Source of the DNA: Anoxybacillus ayderensis
GTDB taxonomy: Bacteria > Bacillota > Bacilli > Bacillales > Anoxybacillaceae
Length of the DNA stretch: 56,121 bases
Assembly: GCF_000833605.1 (NCBI RefSeq)
Contig: NZ_JXTG01000014.1
Span: forward strand, 1 to 56,121
Reading direction: 5' to 3'
Below the pieces are notes generated by a model. It was not told the origin of the DNA. It searched no databases and saw only the letters and a program-made list of their open reading frames with translations. Within the stretch, counting starts at the first letter, position 1; every line of letters starts with the position of its first letter. Both the position numbers and the translations under genes were made by a program. Positions 1 to 11,331 of this stretch are shown piece after piece.

Positions 1-175
1 CGTAGTCAAGAAAACATCCGACGGAGCCAAAAGCTTTTGACGAAGACGTGCGTGCACGTCGAACGGAAAAAGCGAAGGCGTAGGAGGATGTTAGTTCGAA
101 GCTAGACACAAGAAAAGCGTAGGCGACTACGCAACCCCTGTTATCTAGTTTTGAAGGAATAATCCTTCATCATAT
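1..175 (+). other. 23S-5S rRNA intergenic spacer (structured)
   Basis: Spacer lying before the 5S gene; I see no 23S 3' end in it, so the 23S gene ends left of the window. It folds locally. CGTAGTC (1-7) pairs with GACTACG (125-131), and inside that AACATCC (13-19) pairs with GGATGTT (86-92). There are further small hairpins at 28-39 and 45-60, and TGAAGGA (152-158) pairs with TCCTTCA (163-169). Such pairing is expected of rRNA processing stalks. No tRNA gene is present. Confidence 0.7.
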
Positions 176-295
<120 letters not shown>

Positions 296-300
296 AAGAG

Positions 301-335
301 AAGACCAAGACGAAAATTGTCTTGGTCTTTTTGTT
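301..335 (+). terminator. rRNA operon terminator
   Basis: Perfect 11-bp stem AAGACCAAGAC (301-311) and GTCTTGGTCTT (319-329) with a 7-nt loop, followed by a T-rich tract. It sits 5 nt after the 5S gene and isolates the rRNA operon from the ctsR promoter. Confidence 0.95.
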
Positions 336-386
336 TTATTGAGTGAATGCAATGGGTAAAATATATGAGAAGAAAAGAAGGGATTC

Positions 387-445
387 TTGCATTTTTGCAG
401 AATTCCGTATATATTAAAATTAAAGTCAAATATAGTCAAAGTCAA
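387..445 (+). promoter_or_regulatory. ctsR operon SigA promoter with CtsR operator
   Basis: The -35 is TTGCAT (387-392), then a 17-bp spacer and the -10 TATATT (410-415). Directly downstream, over the expected transcription start, lie two CtsR heptads, AGTCAAA (424-430) and AGTCAAA (434-440), separated by TAT. A third partial heptad, GTCAA (441-445), abuts the second. CtsR is known to bind tandem (A/G)GTCAAANAN(A/G)GTCAAA repeats, so the operon is predicted to be autorepressed and released by heat or protein stress. Confidence 0.9.
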
Positions 446-464
446 CTGACAGAGGAGGGATTAT

Positions 465-926
465 GTGAGGAATATCTCTGATGTCATTGAGCAATATTTA
501 AAGCAAGTGTTAAATATGAGCGGAAAAGATATCGTCGAGATTAAACGAAGTGAAATTGCGGATAAATTTCAGTGTGTTCCTTCGCAAATTAACTATGTCA
601 TTAATACGCGTTTTACGTTAGAGAGAGGATATATTGTTGAAAGTAAACGGGGCGGTGGCGGTTATATTCGTATTATGAAAGTAAAAGCCCAAAATGCTTC
701 TCAGCTCATTGACCATTTATTGTCCATCGTTCGGGATCGAATTAGTCAAACGAATGGAGAACATATTATTCAACGATTGTTAGATGAAAAGGTAATTTCA
801 CAGCGGGAAGCGAATATGATGTTAAGCATTATTGATCGCGCAGTTTTGTCTATTGACCTTCCTGATCGTGATGAACTGCGTGCACGCATATTAAAAGCAA
901 TGCTGACATCGCTAAAGTATATGTAA
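465..926 (+). CDS. ctsR: Transcriptional repressor CtsR
   Basis: Represses class III heat-shock genes (clp genes) by binding tandem heptad operators. The 153-residue product matches the family length. It has an N-terminal winged helix-turn-helix with the glycine-rich wing tip RGGGGYIRI (about residues 61-69), which is the heat-sensing and DNA-contacting loop in this family, and a C-terminal four-helix dimerisation domain that is the McsB target. The start is GTG at 465, preceded by GAGGAGGG; the ATG two bases earlier reads straight into a stop. First gene of ctsR-mcsA-mcsB-clpC, whose own promoter carries CtsR boxes. Confidence 0.96.
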   Translation: MRNISDVIEQYLKQVLNMSGKDIVEIKRSEIADKFQCVPSQINYVINTRFTLERGYIVESKRGGGGYIRIMKVKAQNASQLIDHLLSIVRDRISQTNGEHIIQRLLDEKVISQREANMMLSIIDRAVLSIDLPDRDELRARILKAMLTSLKYM

Positions 927-940
927 AGAGGGTGAATACT

Positions 941-1483
941 TTGATATGTCAAGAATGCAATCAACGGCCAGCGACGCTTCATTTTACTAAAATTGTGAAT
1001 GGGGAAAAAACAGAAATTCATCTTTGTGAACAATGTGCGCATGAAAAAGGTGAAATGTTTATGTTCCCTCATCAAGGCGCTTTTTCCATTAACAATTTAA
1101 TTGCAGGATTATTAAATATGGATGCATCACTAAAAGAACCAAAAGCGCCCTCTTTTCATAATGAGCATATATTACAATGCGAGCATTGCAAAATGACATA
1201 TGCCCAATTTGTAAAAGTTGGTCGCTTTGGTTGTGCGAGTTGCTATGAGACGTTTCGTACCTATTTGCCCCCTATTTTCCGAAGACTGCATGGCGGGCAT
1301 GTAGCCCATGAAGGGAAAATTCCGAAGCGGGTCGGTGGCACATTATATGTTCGTAAACAAATTGGACAGTTAAAACAAATGTTACAGGAGCTTATTGCTA
1401 AAGAACAGTTCGAAAAAGCCGCTGAAGTGCGTGATCAAATTCGGGAGCTTGAGACAAAACTAAACGCAGAAGGGGGCGCTTGA
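941..1483 (+). CDS. mcsA: Protein-arginine kinase activator McsA
   Basis: Zinc-binding partner that activates the arginine kinase McsB in the stress response. About 180 residues. CxxC pairs lie at the N-terminus (CQEC, CEQC) and again in the middle (CEHC, CASC), together forming treble-clef-like zinc sites. The C-terminal UVR motif (KEQFEKAAEVRDQIRELE) resembles those of UvrB/UvrC and the ClpC middle domain. TTG at 941 is preferred because AAAGAGGGTG (925-934) is correctly spaced for it and the product then begins MICQEC as in relatives. A GTG at 932 lies inside that Shine-Dalgarno. Third-codon and spacing features fit co-translation with ctsR. Confidence 0.92.
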   Translation: MICQECNQRPATLHFTKIVNGEKTEIHLCEQCAHEKGEMFMFPHQGAFSINNLIAGLLNMDASLKEPKAPSFHNEHILQCEHCKMTYAQFVKVGRFGCASCYETFRTYLPPIFRRLHGGHVAHEGKIPKRVGGTLYVRKQIGQLKQMLQELIAKEQFEKAAEVRDQIRELETKLNAEGGA

Positions 1484-1486
1484 TAT

Positions 1487-2551
1487 ATGAATGAATATGT
1501 ATTTTTTCAACGCGCTCTAAGCCCATGGATGAACGAAGAAGGTCCAGATTCCGACATTGTGTTAAGTAGTCGCATTCGTCTAGCGAGAAACATGAAACAA
1601 TACTCGTTCCCGACCGTATTTACAAATGAAGAAGCGATGCAAATCGTTCAATTGTTTGAACAGTTATTTTCACAAAGACGTCTCGGTCATATCGGTCCCT
1701 TTTTCTTATTAAAAATGAATGAATTACAATCGATTGAAAAGCGTGTGTTAGTCGAAAAACATTTGATTAGTCCTCATTTAGCTGAAGATTGTACATTTGG
1801 TGCATGTTTATTATCGGAACAAGAAGAAGCGAGCATTATGATCAATGAGGAAGATCATATTCGCATCCAATGTTTGTTTGCAGGCTTTCAATTAAAAGAA
1901 GCGTTAAAAATGGCTAACGCTTTAGACGACTGGATTGAACAACATGTCGACTATGCTTTTGATGAAAAATACGGATATTTAACTAGTTGCCCAACAAACG
2001 TCGGGACAGGATTACGTGCATCCGTTATGATGCACTTACCAGGACTTGTATTAACACAACAAATAAATCAAGTAATTCCAGCTATTAATCAGCTTGGTTT
2101 AGTTGTTCGTGGCACGTATGGAGAAGGCAGTGAAGCATTAGGGAATATTTTTCAAATATCAAATCAAATTACATTAGGAAAAAGTGAAGAAGATATTGTC
2201 GAAGATTTAACGGGAGTTGTTCGTCAATTAATTGAACAAGAGCGAATGGCTCGTGAGGCATTAGTCAAAACTTCTAACATACAATTAGAAGATAGGGTAT
2301 ATCGTTCTTACGGTGTTTTAACGAACAGTCGAATCATCGGTTCAAAAGAAGCGGCACAATGTTTATCCGATGTACGATTAGGTATTGATTTAGGGTATAT
2401 TACGAACGTGCCAAAAACGATTTTAACAGAGCTAATGATTTTGACACAGCCCGGTTTTTTACAAAAATATGCAGGTGGTGCGTTGCGTCCGCAAGAGCGA
2501 GATGTTCGCCGTGCATCACTCATTCGCGAACGATTATACCAATGGAAGTAA
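1487..2551 (+). CDS. mcsB: Protein-arginine kinase McsB
   Basis: Phosphorylates arginine residues on proteins, including CtsR, and marks substrates for ClpCP degradation. The 354-residue protein has the phosphagen-kinase catalytic fold: the SSRIRLARN nucleotide-binding segment near residues 27-35, the NEEDH loop (120-124) and conserved Cys168 within [14 protein letters not shown]. The RDVRRA motif (338-343) is the known phosphoarginine-binding and allosteric site of the family. ATG at 1487 is 3 nt after the mcsA stop, with GAAGGGGG upstream. All key elements are intact. Confidence 0.96.
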   Translation: MNEYVFFQRALSPWMNEEGPDSDIVLSSRIRLARNMKQYSFPTVFTNEEAMQIVQLFEQLFSQRRLGHIGPFFLLKMNELQSIEKRVLVEKHLISPHLAEDCTFGACLLSEQEEASIMINEEDHIRIQCLFAGFQLKEALKMANALDDWIEQHVDYAFDEKYGYLTSCPTNVGTGLRASVMMHLPGLVLTQQINQVIPAINQLGLVVRGTYGEGSEALGNIFQISNQITLGKSEEDIVEDLTGVVRQLIEQERMAREALVKTSNIQLEDRVYRSYGVLTNSRIIGSKEAAQCLSDVRLGIDLGYITNVPKTILTELMILTQPGFLQKYAGGALRPQERDVRRASLIRERLYQWK

Positions 2552-2571
2552 ATTAAAGGAGGTTGATGAGA

Positions 2572-5004
2572 ATGATGTTCGGACGTTTTACAGAGCGAGC
2601 ACAAAAAGTGTTAGCACTAGCACAAGAAGAAGCGGTTCGTTTGGGACATAACAATATTGGAACAGAGCACATTTTGCTTGGCTTAATTCGCGAAGGGGAA
2701 GGAATTGCAGCAAAAGCGCTTATGGCGCTTGGATTAGGACCAGATAAAATTCAAAAAGAAGTAGAATCACTCATTGGACGTGGAAACGAAGTAGGACAAA
2801 CGATTCACTATACGCCTCGCGCAAAAAAAGTGATTGAATTGTCAATGGATGAAGCTAGAAAGCTTGGACATTCGTACGTTGGAACAGAGCATATTTTACT
2901 TGGACTTATTCGTGAAGGAGAAGGTGTTGCTGCACGTGTTTTAAATAATTTAGGGGTAAGCCTAAATAAAGCTCGTCAGCAAGTGCTTCAATTATTAGGA
3001 AGCAACGAATCGGCCTCAGGACATCATGGGGGAACAACGCATGCGAACACGCCGACATTAGACAGTTTAGCACGTGATTTAACAGCTATTGCACGTGAAG
3101 GCGGTTTAGACCCTGTGATTGGAAGAAGTAAAGAAATTCAACGTGTCATTGAAGTGTTAAGTCGCCGGACGAAAAATAATCCTGTTTTAATCGGAGAGCC
3201 AGGTGTAGGGAAAACGGCCATTGCCGAGGGACTAGCTCAACAAATTGTCAATAACGAAGTGCCAGAGACACTTCGCGATAAGCGTGTCATGACGCTTGAT
3301 ATGGGAACAGTCGTTGCAGGAACAAAATATCGCGGGGAATTTGAGGATCGATTGAAAAAAGTGATGGATGAAATTCGCCAGGCTGGCAACATCATTTTGT
3401 TTATTGACGAATTGCATACGCTCATTGGAGCTGGCGGTGCTGAAGGGGCTATTGATGCGTCAAATATTTTAAAACCTTCTCTTGCTCGCGGAGAATTACA
3501 ATGCATTGGGGCGACAACATTAGATGAATACCGAAAATATATTGAAAAAGATGCAGCGTTAGAAAGACGCTTCCAACCAATTCATGTTGGGGAACCAACG
3601 GTTGAGGAATCTATTCAAATTTTAAAAGGTTTGCGAGATCGTTACGAAGCTCACCATCGCGTTTCTATTTCAGATGAGGCGATTGAGCAGGCAGTGAAGC
3701 TTTCAGACCGCTATATTTCGGATCGATTTTTACCAGATAAAGCAATTGATTTAATTGACGAAGCTTGCTCGAAAGTACGTTTACGTTCGTTTACGACCCC
3801 ACCAAACTTAAAAGAGCTCGAACAAAAACTTGAGGAAATCCGCAAAGAAAAAGATGCAGCTGTACAAAGCCAAGAGTTTGAAAAAGCAGCATCATTACGC
3901 GATGCGGAACAAAAATTGCGCGAACAACTTGAAGAAACAAAGCGAGCATGGAAAGAGAAACAAGGTCAAGAAAACTCTGAAGTGACTGTAGAAGATATTG
4001 CAGCTGTTGTGTCAAGTTGGACCGGAATTCCGGTATCTAAATTAGCTCAAACAGAAACAGAACGATTATTAAAGTTAGAGGAGATTTTACATTCTCGTGT
4101 CATTGGGCAAGAAGAGGCGGTGAAGGCCGTTGCAAAAGCGGTGCGTCGTGCTCGGGCAGGATTAAAAGATCCAAAGCGTCCGATTGGCTCGTTTATTTTC
4201 CTTGGACCAACGGGTGTAGGAAAAACAGAGTTAGCACGAGCGCTTGCTGAAGCGATGTTTGGTGATGAAGATGCGATGATTCGTATCGATATGTCTGAAT
4301 ATATGGAGAAACATTCGACATCACGTCTTGTCGGTTCACCTCCAGGGTACGTCGGCTATGAAGAAGGTGGACAATTAACGGAAAAAGTTCGTCGCAAACC
4401 GTATTCTGTCATCTTGTTAGATGAGATTGAAAAAGCGCATCCAGATGTATTTAACATTTTATTACAAGTACTAGAAGATGGACGTTTAACAGATTCGAAA
4501 GGACGCACAGTTGATTTCCGCAATACGATTATTATTATGACATCAAACGTTGGTGCTGACGCTTTAAAAAGAAATAAATATGTCGGCTTTAATGTGCAAG
4601 ACGAAAGCCAACAATATAAAGATATGAAAGGGAAAGTGATGGACGAGTTGAAAAAGGCGTTCCGTCCGGAGTTTTTAAACCGAATTGATGAAATTATTGT
4701 TTTCCATTCACTTGAAAAGAAACATTTGAACGAAATTGTTTCATTAATGGTTGAGCAATTGAAAAAACGCCTACAAGAACAACAAATCGATTTAGAATTA
4801 ACGGATGCCGCAATTGAAAAATTAGCAGAAGAAGGTTACGATTTAGAGTACGGAGCGCGTCCGTTGCGTCGAGCAATTCAAAAACATATTGAAGATCGTT
4901 TATCTGAAGAACTGTTAAAAGGAACGATTGGAAGTGGACAAAAAGTTGTTATGGACGTAAAAGATGGTCAGTTTGTTGTGTTAACAACAGAGACAGTAAA
5001 ATAA
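2572..5004 (+). CDS. clpC: ATP-dependent Clp protease ATP-binding subunit ClpC
   Basis: AAA+ unfoldase that feeds substrates, including phosphoarginine-tagged proteins, to ClpP. It has 810 residues, the usual length. Order: duplicated N-domain (about 1-150), AAA1 with Walker A GEPGVGKT (208-215), the middle domain with a UVR-like coiled coil ([14 protein letters not shown]), and AAA2 with Walker A GPTGVGKT (545-552). AAAGGAGG at 2555-2562 suits ATG 2572 (9-nt spacing, product MMFGRF as in relatives); TTG 2563 and ATG 2566 are too close. Last gene of the CtsR operon, followed by a terminator. Confidence 0.97.
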   Translation: MMFGRFTERAQKVLALAQEEAVRLGHNNIGTEHILLGLIREGEGIAAKALMALGLGPDKIQKEVESLIGRGNEVGQTIHYTPRAKKVIELSMDEARKLGHSYVGTEHILLGLIREGEGVAARVLNNLGVSLNKARQQVLQLLGSNESASGHHGGTTHANTPTLDSLARDLTAIAREGGLDPVIGRSKEIQRVIEVLSRRTKNNPVLIGEPGVGKTAIAEGLAQQIVNNEVPETLRDKRVMTLDMGTVVAGTKYRGEFEDRLKKVMDEIRQAGNIILFIDELHTLIGAGGAEGAIDASNILKPSLARGELQCIGATTLDEYRKYIEKDAALERRFQPIHVGEPTVEESIQILKGLRDRYEAHHRVSISDEAIEQAVKLSDRYISDRFLPDKAIDLIDEACSKVRLRSFTTPPNLKELEQKLEEIRKEKDAAVQSQEFEKAASLRDAEQKLREQLEETKRAWKEKQGQENSEVTVEDIAAVVSSWTGIPVSKLAQTETERLLKLEEILHSRVIGQEEAVKAVAKAVRRARAGLKDPKRPIGSFIFLGPTGVGKTELARALAEAMFGDEDAMIRIDMSEYMEKHSTSRLVGSPPGYVGYEEGGQLTEKVRRKPYSVILLDEIEKAHPDVFNILLQVLEDGRLTDSKGRTVDFRNTIIIMTSNVGADALKRNKYVGFNVQDESQQYKDMKGKVMDELKKAFRPEFLNRIDEIIVFHSLEKKHLNEIVSLMVEQLKKRLQEQQIDLELTDAAIEKLAEEGYDLEYGARPLRRAIQKHIEDRLSEELLKGTIGSGQKVVMDVKDGQFVVLTTETVK

Positions 5005-5006
5005 CG

Positions 5007-5042
5007 AAAACAAGGTATGCTTACACGCATACCTTGTTTTTC
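5007..5042 (+). terminator. clpC operon terminator
   Basis: Perfect stem: AAAACAAGGTATGC (5007-5020) and GCATACCTTGTTTT (5027-5040) with a 6-nt loop. The T-rich arm serves as the U-tract. It starts 2 nt after the clpC stop, so radA must be reached by readthrough or by an undetected promoter. Confidence 0.9.
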
Positions 5043-5062
5043 ATAATGAAAGGAATGGAGTA

Positions 5063-6457
5063 ATGGTTAAGCGGAAAACGAAATTCGTTTGTCAACATTG
5101 TGGATATGAAACAGCGAAGTGGATGGGAAAATGTCCAGGCTGTCATTCATGGAACGCAATGGTCGAAGAAACGGAAATAGTAAAACCACATAACCGTGCG
5201 CTATTTGTGCATACAGAAGGGGTAGCAGCCAAGCCTGTATCGATTACGACGGTAGAAACAACACAAGAACCGAGAATCGATACGAAGTTTACAGAGTTTA
5301 ATCGCGTGCTCGGGGGTGGAATTGTTCGTGGTTCCCTTGTTTTGATTGGTGGGGATCCTGGTATTGGGAAATCAACATTATTGTTGCAAATTTGTGCTCA
5401 ACTCGCAAACGATGCTCATCCTGTATTATATATTTCCGGGGAAGAATCAGTAAAACAAACGAAGTTGCGCGCCGAGCGGTTACATGTAACTGCTGAACAT
5501 TTATATGTTTTGTCTGAAACAAATTTAGAGCATATTATCCAAACTGTTGATGAAATGAAACCATCGTTCGTTGTCATCGACTCGATTCAAACGATATATC
5601 GCTCAGAAATTACATCTGCACCAGGGAGTGTTTCACAAGTTCGTGAATGTACAGCAGAGTTGATGCGAGTAGCTAAAACGAAAGGTATTGCGATTTTTAT
5701 TGTTGGGCATGTTACGAAGGAAGGGGCGCTTGCCGGACCACGCATTTTAGAACATATGGTTGACACCGTATTATATTTTGAAGGAGAGCGTCATCATACG
5801 TATCGCATTTTACGGGCGGTGAAAAATCGATTTGGTTCTACAAATGAAATCGGTATTTTCGAAATGAAAGAAGCAGGGCTAGCTGAAGTAAAAAACCCAT
5901 CAGAAATTTTTTTAGAAGAGCGCTCTAAAGGAGCTGCTGGATCAACGGTCGTTGCTTCTATGGAAGGAACGAGACCGGTGTTAGTGGAAATTCAAGCATT
6001 AGTATCACCGACTAGCTTTGGAACGCCGCGTCGAATGGCAACAGGAATAGATCATAATCGCGTTTCTTTACTAATGGCTGTGCTTGAAAAAAGGGTTGGC
6101 TTGCTTCTCCAAAACCAAGATGCTTATTTAAAAGTAGCTGGTGGCATAAAGTTAGATGAACCTGCGATTGACTTAGCCATTGCAGTAAGTATCGCTTCGA
6201 GTTTTCGTGATCAACCAACAAATCATACGGATGTCGTGATTGGGGAAGTCGGATTGACAGGTGAAGTACGTCGCGTCTCTCGCATTGAACAGCGTGTACA
6301 AGAAGCTGCGAAGCTCGGTTTTCAACGCATCATTATTCCGAAAAGCAACATCGGTGGCTGGAACATTCCAAAAGATGTTGAAGTTATTGGGGTGGTCAAT
6401 GTAGAAGAAGCGCTATATTATGCATTAGGAGAAGGGAAAAATCGCCCAATATTTTAA
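5063..6457 (+). CDS. radA: DNA repair protein RadA (Sms)
   Basis: RecA-like helicase/branch-migration ATPase that processes recombination intermediates. The 464-residue protein has an N-terminal C4 zinc finger (CQHC, then CPGC), a RecA core with Walker A GDPGIGKS (97-104), the RadA-specific KNRFG motif and a C-terminal Lon-protease-like domain. ATG at 5063 follows AAAGGAATGGAG. In many Bacillaceae the next gene is disA, whose product RadA binds; here the next gene is the yacL-type PIN/TRAM protein instead. Confidence 0.96.
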   Translation: MVKRKTKFVCQHCGYETAKWMGKCPGCHSWNAMVEETEIVKPHNRALFVHTEGVAAKPVSITTVETTQEPRIDTKFTEFNRVLGGGIVRGSLVLIGGDPGIGKSTLLLQICAQLANDAHPVLYISGEESVKQTKLRAERLHVTAEHLYVLSETNLEHIIQTVDEMKPSFVVIDSIQTIYRSEITSAPGSVSQVRECTAELMRVAKTKGIAIFIVGHVTKEGALAGPRILEHMVDTVLYFEGERHHTYRILRAVKNRFGSTNEIGIFEMKEAGLAEVKNPSEIFLEERSKGAAGSTVVASMEGTRPVLVEIQALVSPTSFGTPRRMATGIDHNRVSLLMAVLEKRVGLLLQNQDAYLKVAGGIKLDEPAIDLAIAVSIASSFRDQPTNHTDVVIGEVGLTGEVRRVSRIEQRVQEAAKLGFQRIIIPKSNIGGWNIPKDVEVIGVVNVEEALYYALGEGKNRPIF

Positions 6458-6494
6458 CAAAACCATTAAAAAATCATTAAAAATCATGTTCAGA

Positions 6495-6525
6495 TTGGTT
6501 TCAAACATTGGAAACTGTTTATAAT
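6495..6525 (+). promoter_or_regulatory. Possible promoter upstream of the PIN/TRAM gene
   Basis: A consensus -10 TATAAT (6520-6525) lies in the 90-bp radA-yacL gap. The best -35 candidate is TTGGTT (6495-6500) with a long 19-bp spacer, so the call rests mainly on the -10. The gap is otherwise AT-rich with no gene in it. Confidence 0.35.
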
Positions 6526-6547
6526 GTAATAGAGGAGGTGAAAAAAC

Positions 6548-8341
<1,794 letters not shown>

Positions 8342-8342
<1 letters not shown>

Positions 8343-8824
8343 TGTATCGAATTGGACAAGGGTTTGATGTCCATCAGTTTGCTGAAGGGCGTCCACTTAT
8401 TATTGGTGGAATACACATTCCGTATGAAAAAGGGTTGCTTGGACATTCCGATGCGGACGTATTGCTTCATGCGATTGCTGATGCATGTTTAGGAGCGATC
8501 GGTCAAGGAGATATTGGAAAACACTTCCCTGATACAGATGACGCTTACAAAGATGCGGACTCTGCACTCTTATTACAACGTGTATGGAGCCTTGTACGCC
8601 AACATGGATATGCGCTTGTGAATGTTGACTGTACAATTATTGCGCAAAAGCCAAAAATGGCGCCATATATTGCAAATATGCAAAAACGAATTGCCGAGTT
8701 GTTAGAAGGAGACGTTTCACAAGTAAACGTAAAAGCAACGACGACAGAAAAGCTTGGTTTTACAGGGAGAGAAGAAGGAATTGCAGCACAAGCCGTCGTT
8801 TTGTTACAAAAAAATAATGAATGA
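8342..8824 (+). CDS. ispF: 2-C-methyl-D-erythritol 2,4-cyclodiphosphate synthase
   Basis: Cyclises CDP-ME-2-phosphate to MEcPP in the non-mevalonate pathway, two steps after IspD. 160 residues with metal ligands Asp9 and His11 (GQGFDVHQF) and His43 ([11 protein letters not shown]), plus the signature [14 protein letters not shown]. Two adjacent ATGs exist at 8339 and 8342. The second is chosen for better spacing from GAGAGGGG (8328-8334) and because relatives carry a single Met before (Y/F)RIGQG. The first would overlap the ispD stop by 4 nt. Confidence 0.95.
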
Positions 8825-8853
8825 TGGATTTTGTATGCCGTTTACGGTACAAT
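8825..8853 (+). promoter_or_regulatory. Possible gltX promoter
   Basis: A -10-like TACAAT (8848-8853) has only a weak -35, TGGATT (8825-8830), at 17 bp. gltX could equally be read from upstream transcription. Confidence 0.3.
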
Positions 8854-8887
8854 GAGGTACAGAAATTAGGTAGATGGAGGTTATGGC

Positions 8888-10348
8888 ATGTCACAGGAAG
8901 TTAGGGTGCGTTATGCGCCAAGTCCGACGGGGCATTTACATATCGGTGGTGCGCGCACAGCATTATTTAACTATTTATTTGCGCGACATCATCACGGAAA
9001 ATTTATTGTCCGCATTGAAGATACAGATATTGAGCGAAATGTAGAAGGCGGCGAACAATCACAACTTGAAAATTTGAAATGGCTCGGGATTGAATATGAT
9101 GAATCTGTAGATAAAGATGGTGGATATGGTCCTTATCGCCAAACAGAGCGTCTGCACATATATCGCCAATATACAAACGAGTTGTTAGAAAAAGGACATG
9201 CATACAAATGTTTTTGTACACCTGAGGAGTTAGAACAAGAGCGTGAGGCGCAAAAAGCGGCAGGTATTGCAGCGCCACAATACAGCGGAAAATGTCGTCA
9301 TTTAACTCCAGAGCAAGTTCAACAGCTAGAAGCGGAAGGCAAGCCTTATACGATTCGTTTAAAAGTACCAGAAGGAAAAGTATATGAATTTGAAGATATG
9401 GTGCGCGGTCGAGTATCTTTTGAATCGAAAGATATCGGTGATTGGGTCATCGTAAAAGCGAACGGTATCCCAACGTATAACTTCGCTGTCGTGATTGATG
9501 ATCATTTAATGAAAATCACACATGTATTTCGCGGCGAAGAGCATTTATCGAACACGCCGAAACAGTTAATGGTATATGAATATTTCGGTTGGGAGCCACC
9601 AAAATACGCACATTTAACGCTTATTGTGAATGAAAATCGCAAAAAATTATCAAAGCGCGATGAGTCAATTATTCAATTCGTTTCCCAATATAAAGAGCTT
9701 GGATATTTACCAGAAGCGATGTTTAACTTTTTTGCGCTGTTGGGCTGGTCTCCTGAAGGAGAAGAGGAGATTTTCTCAAAAGAAGAACTTATTCGCATTT
9801 TTGATGTTTCACGCTTATCAAAATCTCCATCGATGTTTGATAAGCAGAAACTGACATGGATGAACAACCAATATATTAAAAAGCTTGATTTAGATCGACT
9901 AGTTGAATTATCGCTTCCTCATTTAATTCGAGCGGGGCGCTTGCCAGAACAAATGACCGATGAACAAAAACAGTGGGCTCGTGATTTAATTGCGCTATAC
10001 CAAGAGCAAATGAGTTACGGTGCCGAAATTGTTCAGTTATCAGAGTTGTTCTTTAAGCAAGAAATCGAGTATGATGAAGAAGCGAAGGCTGTTTTAGATG
10101 GCGAGCAAGTACTGCTTGTGTTAAAAGCATTTTATGAGCAAGTAGAGCAGCTTGCAACGTTTGATAGTGATCATATTAAAGCGGCAATTAAAGCGGTACA
10201 AAAAGAAACGGGACAAAAAGGGAAAAACTTGTTTATGCCGATTCGTGTAGCAGTAACAGGGCAAACGCACGGTCCAGAACTTCCAGAGGCTATTCGTTTG
10301 CTCGGAAAAGAAACGGTTATGTCCCGATTAGCGAAATTGATCGGTTAA
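8888..10348 (+). CDS. gltX: Glutamate-tRNA ligase
   Basis: Class I aminoacyl-tRNA synthetase charging tRNA-Glu; in Gram-positives it usually also charges tRNA-Gln with Glu for later amidation. 486 residues with the HIGH-type motif HIGG (18-21) in [15 protein letters not shown] and the KMSKS-type motif KLSKR (253-257). The C-terminal anticodon-binding region is complete. Start ATG 8888 with GGAGG upstream. It precedes a cysteine T-box and cysE-cysS, the same order as B. subtilis. Confidence 0.97.
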   Translation: MSQEVRVRYAPSPTGHLHIGGARTALFNYLFARHHHGKFIVRIEDTDIERNVEGGEQSQLENLKWLGIEYDESVDKDGGYGPYRQTERLHIYRQYTNELLEKGHAYKCFCTPEELEQEREAQKAAGIAAPQYSGKCRHLTPEQVQQLEAEGKPYTIRLKVPEGKVYEFEDMVRGRVSFESKDIGDWVIVKANGIPTYNFAVVIDDHLMKITHVFRGEEHLSNTPKQLMVYEYFGWEPPKYAHLTLIVNENRKKLSKRDESIIQFVSQYKELGYLPEAMFNFFALLGWSPEGEEEIFSKEELIRIFDVSRLSKSPSMFDKQKLTWMNNQYIKKLDLDRLVELSLPHLIRAGRLPEQMTDEQKQWARDLIALYQEQMSYGAEIVQLSELFFKQEIEYDEEAKAVLDGEQVLLVLKAFYEQVEQLATFDSDHIKAAIKAVQKETGQKGKNLFMPIRVAVTGQTHGPELPEAIRLLGKETVMSRLAKLIG

Positions 10349-10389
10349 CATTTCTTTGTCTATATAATAAAATAGGTGTAAGTCATATC

Positions 10390-10636
10390 GGTGAAAGCGT
10401 CGATGAGGAGAAGTAAAAAGAGTCAGCATGTCAGAGAGAACCACCTTGGCTGGAAGTGGTTTATGCTCGATTCTTTTGAAATGCACCTCGGAGCCTCCTT
10501 TCGAACCAGAGACGTTCTGCAGTAGAATGGAGCGGATTCCCTTCCGTTATAAGGGCAAGAGTGAGCCTTTTGGCTAAACAGAGTGGAACCGCGCTAATGA
10601 AGCGTCTCTGTGTCATCGTACACAGAGACGTTTTTT
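10390..10636 (+). promoter_or_regulatory. T-box riboswitch, cysteine type (upstream of cysE-cysS)
   Basis: tRNA-sensing leader filling the 317-bp gltX-cysE gap. The conserved T-box element AGAGTGGAACCGCG (10580-10593) contains the TGGA bulge that pairs with the uncharged tRNA acceptor end. The candidate specifier is TGC (10482-10484) in the context GAAATGCACC, reading cysteine, which fits the downstream genes. The terminator CGTCTCTGTGT (10603-10613) pairs with ACACAGAGACG (10620-10630), followed by six Ts. Uncharged tRNA-Cys should favour the antiterminator and switch on cysE-cysS. A TATAAT at 10363-10368 may be its -10, with a poorly spaced -35. Confidence 0.93.
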
Positions 10637-10665
10637 ATTTAGAAGATAACAAAGGGGGGAACAGC

Positions 10666-11331
10666 ATGTTTAAAACATTAAAAGAAGACATTGAAGTGAT
10701 TTTCGAACAAGATCCAGCAGCAAGAAGTTATTTAGAAGTTATTTTAACGTATTCTGGGTTACATGCGATTTGGGCACATCGCATTGCTCATGCGCTTTAT
10801 AAGCGAAAATTTTACTTTTTAGCTCGCCTTATTTCACAAATTAGCCGCTTTTTTACCGGTATTGAAATTCACCCGGGGGCAAAAATTGGTCGCCGCTTTT
10901 TCATCGATCACGGCATGGGAGTTGTCATCGGGGAAACGTGTGAAATTGGTGATAACGTAACGGTGTATCAAGGTGTCACACTCGGTGGAACAGGCAAAGA
11001 GAAAGGAAAACGTCATCCGACGATTAAAGATAACTGCTTGATTGCAACCGGTGCGAAAGTGCTTGGTTCCATTACTATTGGGGAGAATAGTAAAATTGGG
11101 GCCGGTTCGGTTGTGTTGAAAGATGTACCACCGAACTCAACGGTTGTCGGCATTCCAGGGCGTGTCGTTGTACAAAATGGAGTGCGTGTCAATAAAGATT
11201 TAAATCATTGTGATTTACCGGATCCAATTGCAGATCGTTTTAAAGAGTTAGAAGCAGAAATTGAGCAACTAAAAACACAATTAGAAGAACTAAAGAAAGG
11301 AACGGTGAACCATGAGCATTCAAGTGTATAA
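10666..11331 (+). CDS. cysE: Serine O-acetyltransferase
   Basis: First step of cysteine synthesis: L-serine plus acetyl-CoA gives O-acetylserine. 221 residues with an N-terminal helical region and a left-handed beta-helix built of hexapeptide repeats (from about residue 70: [20 protein letters not shown], then [13 protein letters not shown]), plus a C-terminal coiled tail ending in EELKKG. The start is ATG 10666 after AAAGGGGGG; the frame stays open upstream through the T-box, which is not coding. Overlaps cysS by 20 nt and is predicted to respond to uncharged tRNA-Cys. Confidence 0.96.
   Translation: MFKTLKEDIEVIFEQDPAARSYLEVILTYSGLHAIWAHRIAHALYKRKFYFLARLISQISRFFTGIEIHPGAKIGRRFFIDHGMGVVIGETCEIGDNVTVYQGVTLGGTGKEKGKRHPTIKDNCLIATGAKVLGSITIGENSKIGAGSVVLKDVPPNSTVVGIPGRVVVQNGVRVNKDLNHCDLPDPIADRFKELEAEIEQLKTQLEELKKGTVNHEHSSV

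Noticed and set aside
1-175. Possible 23S rRNA 3' end or tRNA gene at the left edge
   Set aside because: No match to the conserved 23S 3' terminus or to a tRNA cloverleaf; it fits a spacer.
10561-10665. In-frame upstream extension of cysE into the T-box region
   Set aside because: It would translate the T-box core and terminator; the well-spaced AAAGGGGGG and family N-terminus support ATG 10666.
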